From assembly GCA_030672315.1 (NCBI GenBank), contig DAOVGQ010000070.1, positions 1 through 5,297 on the forward strand: 5,297 nt of DNA, in the 5' to 3' direction. The notes under the pieces were generated by a model, which worked only from the letters and a program-made list of their open reading frames with translations, searched no databases and was not told where the DNA came from. Shown piece by piece: positions 1 through 5,211 of this stretch. The position numbers were made by a program, and so were the translations under genes. Numbering within the stretch: position 1 is the stretch's first letter; every line of letters starts with the position of its first letter. Source of the stretch: Candidatus Aenigmatarchaeota archaeon. Lineage in GTDB: Archaea; Aenigmatarchaeota; Aenigmatarchaeia; QMZP01.

Positions 1-1
1 C

Positions 2-1279
2 TATGCCCAGGACCTCAGGATGCCTGTGATGGTCATCCACATGATGGGGATTGTCCTTCCCATACTGGGAACAATCATGGCGCCGCTGGCAGCGGTCTTC
101 ATGTCAGACATTGTGGGTCCCATTCATTTCATAGTAGGATATAACATAGTACTGCCTATCACAATACTGTGGTTCATCAAATATGCCCTGAGCAGGCGGC
201 CCATGACCTTCTCACAGGTAGACATCTCTGTGATTCCAGGCCTTCCAAAGAAGGGGACATTCAAGCTGGGCAGGAGCAGCATACCTGTTCTCCCGCTGGC
301 CATTGCTGTATTGATAGGTATAACAGCGCCCTCGATATGGTTCTTTGCAGAGAACTATGAGCTCCTCTTAACAGGCACAGGTACTCACGGGACAGGGGAT
401 CTCGCGATGTCCATGCTGATAATACTCGGGGTGGCAATCAGCCTCTCTGTTTACTTTATACTGTCAAATGTCCAGAGATACAGGATACAGTCAAAAATCC
501 AGAAGACCGAGAGTGAGTTCGAACTGGCGATGTTCCAGCTCGGAAACAGGATTTCAGGCGGAACCCCGACAGAGCTTGCAGTGGAGAAGTGCATCGATGA
601 TATGAAGGACCTCGAGATCGCAGGCCTTTTCAGGCTCACCCTCAGGAACATAAGAAACCTGGGCATGACATTTGAGAGAGCGCTCTTTGACAGGAGGTGG
701 GGCTCCCTGCTCTACTATCCCTCCAGGCTTATAAGGAATATCATGCTTGTAGTGACAGACACTGCCAGGACAGGCGTGAGATATGCTGCCGAGAGCATGC
801 TGAGGATAGCCCGCTACCTCAAGAACATCAGGGAGACCCAGGAATACATAAGGGACATGCTCTCTGAGACGGTCTCGAGCATGAAGTTCCAGGCCTACTT
901 CCTCACGCCCATGATAACAGGCCTGATAGTGTCCATGACCTCTGTTATTGTCCTTGTACTCGGTACACTGGACAGTATGCTTGCTGACATGAACATGGGA
1001 GATATGGGCGTCGGAGGCCTTAGCATGGCCTTCAGCATGGAGTCCAATATCTCTCCTGAGCTGTTCCAGCTCATAGTGGGAATCTACCTCATCGAGATCA
1101 TCATAATCCTGGGGATATTCCTCACCAAGATTGGAGAGGGTGAAAACAAGATATCCCAGTGGTACAATGTGGGCCAGATGCTGGCTGTTGCCGTGGTGAT
1201 ATACTTCATTGTGGCCCTCATGTCCAGCGCATTGTTCTCGGACCTCATCTATGGCGCCTTAGTTAACATAGGCTTATAA
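2..1279 (+). CDS. Archaeal T2SSF (FlaJ/TadC/GspF-like) membrane platform protein, 5'-truncated
   Basis: The gene probably begins before the window: the frame is open to base 2 (YAQDLR precedes the first ATG at 20), and that ATG falls inside a conserved hydrophobic block of this family. In archaea such proteins form the inner-membrane platform of type IV pilus, archaellum or related secretion machines, working with a GspE/FlaI-type ATPase. Numbering from the ATG at 20, hydrophobic segments lie near residues 4-28, 35-55, 88-110, 128-149, 292-316, 348-368 and 385-407. Between the fourth and fifth is a basic, helical cytoplasmic region (about 150-290) containing FQLGNRISGG and LRNIRNLGMTFERALFD, typical of the second T2SSF domain. 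The first four segments would be the end of a first T2SSF domain plus the linker helices. A Met/Gly-rich loop (318-340) precedes the sixth segment. No ATPase or pilin partner is in the window, so the machine served is unknown. The family call is confident; the specific role is not. Confidence 0.85.
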   Translation, partial: YAQDLRMPVMVIHMMGIVLPILGTIMAPLAAVFMSDIVGPIHFIVGYNIVLPITILWFIKYALSRRPMTFSQVDISVIPGLPKKGTFKLGRSSIPVLPLAIAVLIGITAPSIWFFAENYELLLTGTGTHGTGDLAMSMLIILGVAISLSVYFILSNVQRYRIQSKIQKTESEFELAMFQLGNRISGGTPTELAVEKCIDDMKDLEIAGLFRLTLRNIRNLGMTFERALFDRRWGSLLYYPSRLIRNIMLVVTDTARTGVRYAAESMLRIARYLKNIRETQEYIRDMLSETVSSMKFQAYFLTPMITGLIVSMTSVIVLVLGTLDSMLADMNMGDMGVGGLSMAFSMESNISPELFQLIVGIYLIEIIIILGIFLTKIGEGENKISQWYNVGQMLAVAVVIYFIVALMSSALFSDLIYGALVNIGL

Positions 1280-1415
1280 CCCTAACTGTTAGCCAAGGGT
1301 GGCCTGCAATGACCATGGCGATATGCTTCCCGGCGGCCCCCATGCCAGGCGGGGTCTTCGCCGGCCTGATTAGGCCAGCCCCTGTGAACATGGCAGGGGT
1401 GCATCGAAAGAGGGA

Positions 1416-1428
1416 AAGGCCTGGCCTT
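1416..1428. repeat. Perfect 13-bp dyad just upstream of the gene 3 promoter
   Basis: AAGGCC-T-GGCCTT is a perfect interrupted palindrome. Its centre lies about 21 bp upstream of the centre of the TATA-like box and 46 bp upstream of the start codon, so it reaches close to the TFB recognition region. The position suits an operator, possibly autoregulatory because the downstream protein ends in an HTH-like segment. A chance palindrome in GC-rich DNA cannot be excluded. Confidence 0.3.
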
Positions 1429-1438
1429 CTGGGTTAAG

Positions 1439-1448
1439 CTTTTATTTC
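1439..1448 (+). promoter_or_regulatory. TATA-like promoter of the AAA+ gene, leaderless layout
   Basis: CTTTTATTTC is centred about 25 bp upstream of the ATG at 1468, the distance expected if transcription starts at or next to the start codon. The bases before the ATG have no clear Shine-Dalgarno match (only AGAAG), consistent with a leaderless mRNA. No sigma-54-type -24/-12 element (GG-N10-GC in context) was seen here. Confidence 0.5.
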
Positions 1449-1467
1449 TTACCATGGATAGAAGAAT

Positions 1468-2940
1468 ATGGAATTAGGCAGTTACCAGGTGGGGGAAAAA
1501 CCATTCCCTGGAAAATACGATATGATAGGCCAGTCAGAGGTCATGCAAAGACTCTACGGTGAAATCGGGGATTTTGCTGATTCTGATGCAAGCGTGCTTT
1601 TATTGGGTGAGAGCGGCACCGGAAAGGAGCTCGTGGCAAAGGCCATACACAAAGAGGGCCCGAGAAGGGACAAGCGTTATATACCACTTAATTGTGCCGC
1701 ATTTCCCAGGGATTTGCTCGAGGGCCAGCTTTTCGGCCACAGGAAGGGAGCATTCACTGGTGCGTATGCCCACAAGGATGGAATCTTAAAAGTAGCAGAC
1801 GGTGGCACAGTGCTTTTGGATGAGATAATCCATATGGATGTGAGCATCCAGGGCAAACTATTGAGAGCGGTGGAGGAGGGAACTTTCATACCAATCGGGG
1901 ATACAAAAGAAGAAAAGGTAGATGTTAGATATGTATCAGCAACAAGCAAGAGCATCGAGGAATTGCATAAATTAATGGAAAGGGAAGAATTCCTTAAGGA
2001 ACTCTTTTACCGATTAAACGTTATTGGTATTAACATTCCGCCTTTAAGGGAGAGGGAAGATGACATCCCCCTTTTGATAGACTATTTCCTCAATCTTTAC
2101 AACATTGGAAGCAAAAAGAGCAAGGCAATTGACCCGGATGCCATGAACATCCTTGAATCCTATAGGTGGCCAGGCAATGTAAGGGAAATGATGAGCATTG
2201 TTAACAGGCTTGTGCTTAAAGGCAAAAACAACAGGATTTCATATGAAGATGTAACGAATGAGCCTGAATTCAAGGGGCCCGGGGATTACGACATTATAAT
2301 GCGCAGGATAAATCTTCTAGCAAAAAATCAGAAAGGACTCCATATCGATTTTGCTTCGGTTAAAAATTATTTAGAAGGCATTAGAGGGGATTCAGCGAGA
2401 AGCCGAGAAGAAGTTTATACCTATTTTTGTTCGATAAAAGATATTTTAGAAGGAAGGGAAAGCTACACCCCCGAGGAATTCAGAAAAATCATGGACGCCT
2501 TTGGCCATCCAACAATCGGGGATTTGGTAAAAGCGGTAAGAGGTCTTGAAGGTGGAATGGAAGGCCTTGGGGACAGGATGAGTGGTATTGAAGGCGGGAT
2601 TGGTGGTATTGAAGGCGGAGTGAAAGTTCTTGGGGATAGGATGGATGACCGTGGAGGCGGAGTGAAAGGTGTCATTCCGGTTGTTAAAAAGGTCCCGAAA
2701 AGTCCGAAAATGCGTTACATAATCAGGGATGGGGATGATGGAAGGGGGTATAATATTAAAGAATTAGCGGAAGCAACTGGCATACCTAGAGATGTTTTTT
2801 ATAACGCCATCAGAACTGGAAGAGTTAAAAAAGATGACCCAACTATTGATGATTTGTTCAAACATTTAAAAAAATCGAAATCAAAATACAAAAGCAGATT
2901 CTCTCAGGGGATGAGAGGATTGAGAGCTGACCTGGGATGA
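1468..2940 (+). CDS. Sigma-54-activator-type AAA+ ATPase with non-Fis C-terminal HTH-like domain, in an archaeon
   Basis: In bacteria this AAA+ class hydrolyses ATP to remodel sigma-54 RNA polymerase. Visible motifs: Walker A GESGTGKE (47-54), LNCAA with the Asn of the glutamate switch (74-78), ELFG-like QLFGHRKG, loop-1 GAFTGA (94-99), Walker B VLLDE (115-119), FLKELFYRLNV (175-185), PPLRERE (191-197) and sensor II WPGNVRE (234-240). Two departures: sensor I reads SATSKS rather than the usual AATNR, and the first of the two conserved arginines taken as finger candidates is Leu176, while Arg182 is kept. There is no N-terminal receiver or GAF domain, only about 17 residues, as in PspF. After the AAA+ part come a helical segment (about 275-358), six glycine-rich heptads (359-400), a basic linker and an HTH-like segment (about 428-452) in place of Fis. 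The gene is more A+T-rich than its neighbours but mostly uses AGR arginine codons. It probably came by transfer; its target is unknown. Confidence 0.88.
   Translation: MELGSYQVGEKPFPGKYDMIGQSEVMQRLYGEIGDFADSDASVLLLGESGTGKELVAKAIHKEGPRRDKRYIPLNCAAFPRDLLEGQLFGHRKGAFTGAYAHKDGILKVADGGTVLLDEIIHMDVSIQGKLLRAVEEGTFIPIGDTKEEKVDVRYVSATSKSIEELHKLMEREEFLKELFYRLNVIGINIPPLREREDDIPLLIDYFLNLYNIGSKKSKAIDPDAMNILESYRWPGNVREMMSIVNRLVLKGKNNRISYEDVTNEPEFKGPGDYDIIMRRINLLAKNQKGLHIDFASVKNYLEGIRGDSARSREEVYTYFCSIKDILEGRESYTPEEFRKIMDAFGHPTIGDLVKAVRGLEGGMEGLGDRMSGIEGGIGGIEGGVKVLGDRMDDRGGGVKGVIPVVKKVPKSPKMRYIIRDGDDGRGYNIKELAEATGIPRDVFYNAIRTGRVKKDDPTIDDLFKHLKKSKSKYKSRFSQGMRGLRADLG
2542..2667 (+). repeat. Six 21-bp in-frame repeats encoding glycine-rich heptads
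   Basis: Six consecutive 21-base units lie in frame inside the AAA+ gene, encoding GLEGGME, GLGDRMS, GIEGGIG, GIEGGVK, VLGDRMD and DRGGGVK. Positions 2 and 6 are nearly always hydrophobic (4-3 spacing, as in coiled coils), while positions 4-5 alternate between Gly-Gly and Asp-Arg. Units 3 and 4 share their first 14 bases except for one position, suggesting recent duplication. The segment separates the ATPase from the HTH-like C-terminus, so it may be a linker or oligomerisation stalk. The glycine content argues against a very stable helix. Confidence 0.75.
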
Positions 2941-2952
2941 CAGACTGATTTA

Positions 2953-3633
2953 TCACTCAATCTCCACCCCGGGCATGATCCACTTGCCTGACAGCCGCCT
3001 CCTGTTCTCCTTGACTATCTGGTCAGAGAGGCCATGCCTGGTCTCGGCCTCTGTGAAGCCGAGCAGCCTTCCCATGGCAATGAGCTCTGAAGGGGACCTC
3101 ATGTCCCAGGGGTTCCTTGCCCCGGATGTCAGGATAAAGGGGGCCCTGAACCTCCTGGCCACCCTGGCTGTATCTGTCATGGCCGAGAACTCCTGGATTC
3201 TCCCGAGCCTGTAGGAGCTCATGAGTTGGTTAAAGTCAAAGCCTATGGCCACGTTATTCTTCCTGGCCAGCCTAGCCAGGACATGGTTTATGCCGCACCT
3301 GCCATTGATGTCATGATTTATAAGGATATCGACCTCCGGGGTTTCCAGGGCTGCCCGGTTGAGCTCATCTGTCCCCCCGCAGGCCACCACAATCTCCGCA
3401 GCCTTCCTCACCCTGGCCACGAGCTTCCTTATCTGGCTGTGCCTCTCTGTGCTGACCTCGATCCCCAAGGCCAGGTGGGGCTTCCTCCTCCAGTCTAGAT
3501 TCTCCCTGAACTTCTCGAGCCCGGCCAGCTCGCCTAGGGGCACAACCAGGCCTGCCATGTCAAGCCCGAGCTGCCCTCCAAGCTCCAGGGCCTTCTCCAC
3601 ATCCCCTGTCCTCACACAAAGGTCTGCATACAT
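2953..3633 (-). CDS. rnp3: Ribonuclease P protein component 3 (Rpp30 / Rnp3)
   Basis: This is a protein subunit of archaeal RNase P, which with Pop5 and the catalytic RNA removes 5' leaders from precursor tRNAs. The 226-aa length is normal for the family, a TIM-barrel-like (PHP-related) fold. Characteristic stretches are YADLCVRTGD at the N-terminus, ACGGTDELNRAALE (84-97), VDILIN (101-106), GINHVLARLARKNNVAIGFDF (within 114-134) and FILTSGARNPWDMRSPSEL (166-184), the last two being the most diagnostic. The start at 3633 is supported by GAGG six bases upstream and by the family N-terminus. The gene converges on the AAA+ gene with only 12 bp between stop codons and diverges from pcm with a 55-bp gap. 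Its GC-rich codons (CTC/CTG, GCC, AGG) match pcm, not the AAA+ gene. This gene is the best evidence that the window is archaeal. Confidence 0.95.
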   Translation of the reverse strand: MYADLCVRTGDVEKALELGGQLGLDMAGLVVPLGELAGLEKFRENLDWRRKPHLALGIEVSTERHSQIRKLVARVRKAAEIVVACGGTDELNRAALETPEVDILINHDINGRCGINHVLARLARKNNVAIGFDFNQLMSSYRLGRIQEFSAMTDTARVARRFRAPFILTSGARNPWDMRSPSELIAMGRLLGFTEAETRHGLSDQIVKENRRRLSGKWIMPGVEIE

Positions 3634-3639
3634 GATAAA

Positions 3640-3643
3640 CCTC
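3640..3643 (-). promoter_or_regulatory. Shine-Dalgarno site of rnp3
   Basis: On the minus strand GAGG lies six bases before the ATG, good spacing for pairing with the archaeal 16S rRNA 3' end. It supports the start at 3633 and implies that rnp3 mRNA has a short leader, unlike the apparently leaderless pcm and AAA+ genes. Confidence 0.5.
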
Positions 3644-3660
3644 GGCTCTGTTCGATAGAC

Positions 3661-3668
3661 TATTTAAT
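3661..3668 (+). promoter_or_regulatory. TATA-like box for pcm, within the shared divergent promoter
   Basis: TATTTAAT is centred about 25 bp before the pcm ATG, matching a leaderless archaeal start; no Shine-Dalgarno precedes that ATG. On the other strand it reads ATTAAATA and is about 31 bp from the rnp3 start, so it could also drive rnp3, although that would leave a leader too short for the GAGG at 3640-3643. A second minus-strand candidate, ATAATATTT (3682-3690), would give rnp3 a leader of about 26 bases and overlaps the first bases of pcm. Confidence 0.5.
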
Positions 3669-3688
3669 CTCAGCCCTATAGAAATATT

Positions 3689-4318
3689 ATGGTTTGGAAT
3701 GATAAAAAGAGGATGCTTGTGAAAAGCCTCAGGGAGGAGGGCTACCTGAGGAACCCCGAGGTAATCAGGGCATTCATGGAGGTTCCCAGGGAGGAGTTCG
3801 TAAGACCTGAGGACAGGCCCTGGGCCTATTCTGACCATCCCCTCCACATAGGCTCAGGCCAGACAATTTCAGCGCCACATATGGTCGGTATTATGACATC
3901 ATTGCTCGAACCCAAAAAGACCGACAAGGTACTTGAGATAGGGGCCGGCTCGGGATACCAGGCTGCAATCCTCTCCAGGCTCGTCAGGAAGGTCTATACA
4001 GTGGAGCTCGAGCCCGGGCTTGTCAGGCTCGCTAGGAGAAACCTCAAGAGGGCAGGGATTCGTAATGTTGAGGTCATCCAGGGGGACGGCTCCCTGGGCC
4101 TTGCGGAGAAGGCCCCCTTCGAGAAGATAATAGTCACCTGCGCAACCGACAGGCTATATCCTGCCTGGCAGGAGCAGCTCAGGGAGGGTGGAATCCTCCT
4201 TGCTCCCGTGGGCTCAGGCTATCACCAGGAACTCACTCTTGCAACCAAGAAAAAGGGCCGCCTCAAGACCAGGGAGGTCCTGTCCTGCGTGTTCGTGCCG
4301 CTGAGGCACCAAGGATAG
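3689..4318 (+). CDS. pcm: Protein-L-isoaspartate O-methyltransferase
   Basis: The enzyme transfers a methyl group from S-adenosylmethionine to L-isoaspartyl residues in aged proteins, starting their repair to aspartate; it is cytoplasmic. At 209 aa it is the usual length. Visible motifs in order: VPREEFV (32-38), the substrate-side signature GSGQTISAPHM (55-65), SAM-binding motif I VLEIGAGSGYQ (81-91), the acidic motif YTVELEP (103-109), the QGDGS motif and a post-motif strand IIVTCAT (the Ala-rich version is more common in bacteria), then LREGGILLAPVG. The ATG at 3689 gives MVWNDKKRMLVKSL, a normal N-terminal length for the family; a second in-frame ATG (codon 9) is less likely because the TATA-like box is correctly placed for the first. 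It diverges from rnp3 and converges on the downstream hydrolase with a 32-bp gap, so it is probably transcribed alone. Confidence 0.95.
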   Translation: MVWNDKKRMLVKSLREEGYLRNPEVIRAFMEVPREEFVRPEDRPWAYSDHPLHIGSGQTISAPHMVGIMTSLLEPKKTDKVLEIGAGSGYQAAILSRLVRKVYTVELEPGLVRLARRNLKRAGIRNVEVIQGDGSLGLAEKAPFEKIIVTCATDRLYPAWQEQLREGGILLAPVGSGYHQELTLATKKKGRLKTREVLSCVFVPLRHQG

Positions 4319-4350
4319 TGCCTCATGGACCATTGGATAAGGCCCAAGAA

Positions 4351-5010
4351 TCACGCCTGCTCGTCTTCTTCCTCTTCGCCTGCCACAGGGGGGTTTGACA
4401 TAATCTCCTTCACAGTCTTGGGGGAGTCCAGAATAACAGTCTCCCCGTGGCCAGGGAGCAGCCTCCTGACCTGGAGCTTGGATATCCTTTCCAGGGAGGC
4501 CTGGAGGTGCCCGTCGTTCCCGCCAGGCATGTCACTCCTGCCTATGCCGTCAGAGAAGACAGTGTCGCCTGTGAAGAGCGTGCCGCTCTTCCTGTCATAG
4601 AGGCATATCGAGCCAGAGGTGTGCCCGGGCGTGTGAATAACCTCAAGCTCCATGCCCCCGGCGCTCACGACATCACCCTCCCTGAGACGGGTCTTGACCT
4701 CCTTGGGTTTGAGCTTGCCGTCAAAGAAATCCGCATAGCTCATCTTGACGTCTCCCTTCTCCACAATATCGGCGTCTGCATCGTGTATTGCAACATCCGC
4801 CTCTATGAAGTAGCCGTTTCCCCCTATGTGGTCGAAATGGCCGTGGGTGTTGATTATATGCTTGATGTCCTTGAACTCTATCTTTAGCATCTTCAGGAGC
4901 TGATAGAGCCTGGTAAAATTGAAGCCCGTCCCGGAGTCTATAACAGTGTCCCCCATTATGTATATATTTGAGTCTATATCAGAAAGCTGTATAAGGGTGA
5001 CGTTGTCCAT
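4351..5010 (-). CDS. Metallo-beta-lactamase-fold hydrolase, glyoxalase II-like
   Basis: This is a single-domain zinc hydrolase of the MBL superfamily. With the start at 5010 (219 aa), metal ligands are THGHFDH (His56, His58, Asp60, His61), His130 in HTPGHTSGS, Asp149 in FTGDTVF and His188 in LLPGHGE, so the dinuclear site looks complete. The GHTSGS and FTGDT forms with the GRSDMPGG segment resemble hydroxyacylglutathione-hydrolase-like proteins; many archaeal members have unknown thioester or other substrates, so no precise reaction is claimed. The tail is very acidic (GEEEEDEQA). Start choice: the frame runs up to an ATG at 5160, but that extension reads through AT-rich promoter-like DNA and adds no family sequence. 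ATG 5010 lies about 25 bp from AAATATATA (5031-5039); ATG 5028 (MGGIKR added) lies about 27 bp from TTTAAA (5053-5058) and remains possible. Confidence 0.9.
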   Translation of the reverse strand: MDNVTLIQLSDIDSNIYIMGDTVIDSGTGFNFTRLYQLLKMLKIEFKDIKHIINTHGHFDHIGGNGYFIEADVAIHDADADIVEKGDVKMSYADFFDGKLKPKEVKTRLREGDVVSAGGMELEVIHTPGHTSGSICLYDRKSGTLFTGDTVFSDGIGRSDMPGGNDGHLQASLERISKLQVRRLLPGHGETVILDSPKTVKEIMSNPPVAGEEEEDEQA

Positions 5011-5030
5011 CCTCTTTATGCCGCCCATAG

Positions 5031-5039
5031 TATATATTT
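5031..5039 (-). promoter_or_regulatory. TATA-like box of the MBL-fold hydrolase gene
   Basis: On the minus strand AAATATATA is centred about 25 bp upstream of the ATG at 5010, the leaderless distance. Two further boxes lie upstream: TTTAAA (5053-5058), about 27 bp from the alternative ATG at 5028, and the palindrome TTTATAAA (5077-5084), which could work in either direction. Tandem promoters with different starts are possible. Confidence 0.5.
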
Positions 5040-5119
5040 GTCTGCAAAAACATTTAAAGGGTAAGCACAAATTCCATTTATAAAGGTTAGCCCTGATTTC
5101 TGCTGCTCGATAATCTGTT

Positions 5120-5205
5120 TTATAGTGTTCCAAGAAAATAATCTTCACCAAAAACAACATGCTATTGAATCGGTTAGTGGTGATTATTTTCTTGTTGTGC
5201 TATAA
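5120..5205. repeat. Long imperfect inverted repeat in the gap upstream of the MBL gene
   Basis: The left arm CAAGAAAATAATC (5131-5143) is perfectly complementary to 5182-5194. Further inward, ACC (5147-5149) pairs with GGT (5179-5181) past a 3-nt bulge. Further outward, TTATAG (5120-5125) pairs with CTATAA (5200-5205) across a symmetric 5-nt mismatch. The loop is 29 nt. It begins 6 bp past the stop of the partial gene at the right edge, so it may form part of that gene's 3' end, with T-rich stretches on the minus strand. Protein-binding dyad or small mobile-element remnant are alternatives. The rest of the 5011-5211 gap holds only the TATA-like boxes. Confidence 0.6.
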
Positions 5206-5211
5206 GCTGGC

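Larger units (their letters stand above)
1280..1467. other. GC-rich intergenic stretch with small dyads, possible structured leader or sRNA
   Basis: No convincing gene is seen here. The sequence is strikingly GC-rich for a gap between archaeal genes. It contains CTAAC-T-GTTAG (1282-1292), GGCCT-GATT-AGGCC (1363-1376), CCCCTG-9 nt-CAGGGG (1379-1399) and AAGGCC-T-GGCCTT (1416-1428), then a T-rich run (1440-1450). A TATA-like CTTATAAC at 1273-1280 could start a transcript near 1303, and the T-rich run could end one. I found no tRNA T-loop, SRP signature, RNase P signature or convincing C/D or H/ACA boxes. A decayed remnant is equally possible. Confidence 0.35.

Noticed and set aside
1384..1410. 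Possible sigma-54 -24/-12 promoter (TGGCA followed by GC)
   Set aside because: The spacing between the GG and GC elements is about 3 bp too short, and no other good match was seen upstream of any gene in the window.
1363..1414. Hammerhead-ribozyme-like pieces (CTGATTA ... CGAAA)
   Set aside because: The core needs CTGANGA; here the G is T, and no helix III with a cleavage triplet could be placed.
1309..1437. A 42-codon open frame (+) in the GC-rich gap, starting MTMAICFPAAP
   Set aside because: No ribosome site, no recognisable family, GC-rich DNA opens several frames by chance, and a 57-codon frame is open on the opposite strand of the same stretch; neither looks like a protein.
2463..2675. 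Minus-strand proline-rich frame opposite the heptad repeats
   Set aside because: It is the complement of the Gly-rich repeat region of the AAA+ gene; the low complexity comes from the coding strand.
3226..3658. Plus-strand frames opposite rnp3
   Set aside because: They are antisense shadows of a clearly conserved RNase P subunit gene and show no family features.
5029..5160. N-terminal extension of the MBL hydrolase up to the ATG at 5160
   Set aside because: The added 44-50 residues read through A+T-rich DNA containing three TATA-like boxes and half of the inverted repeat, and they add no MBL-family sequence.
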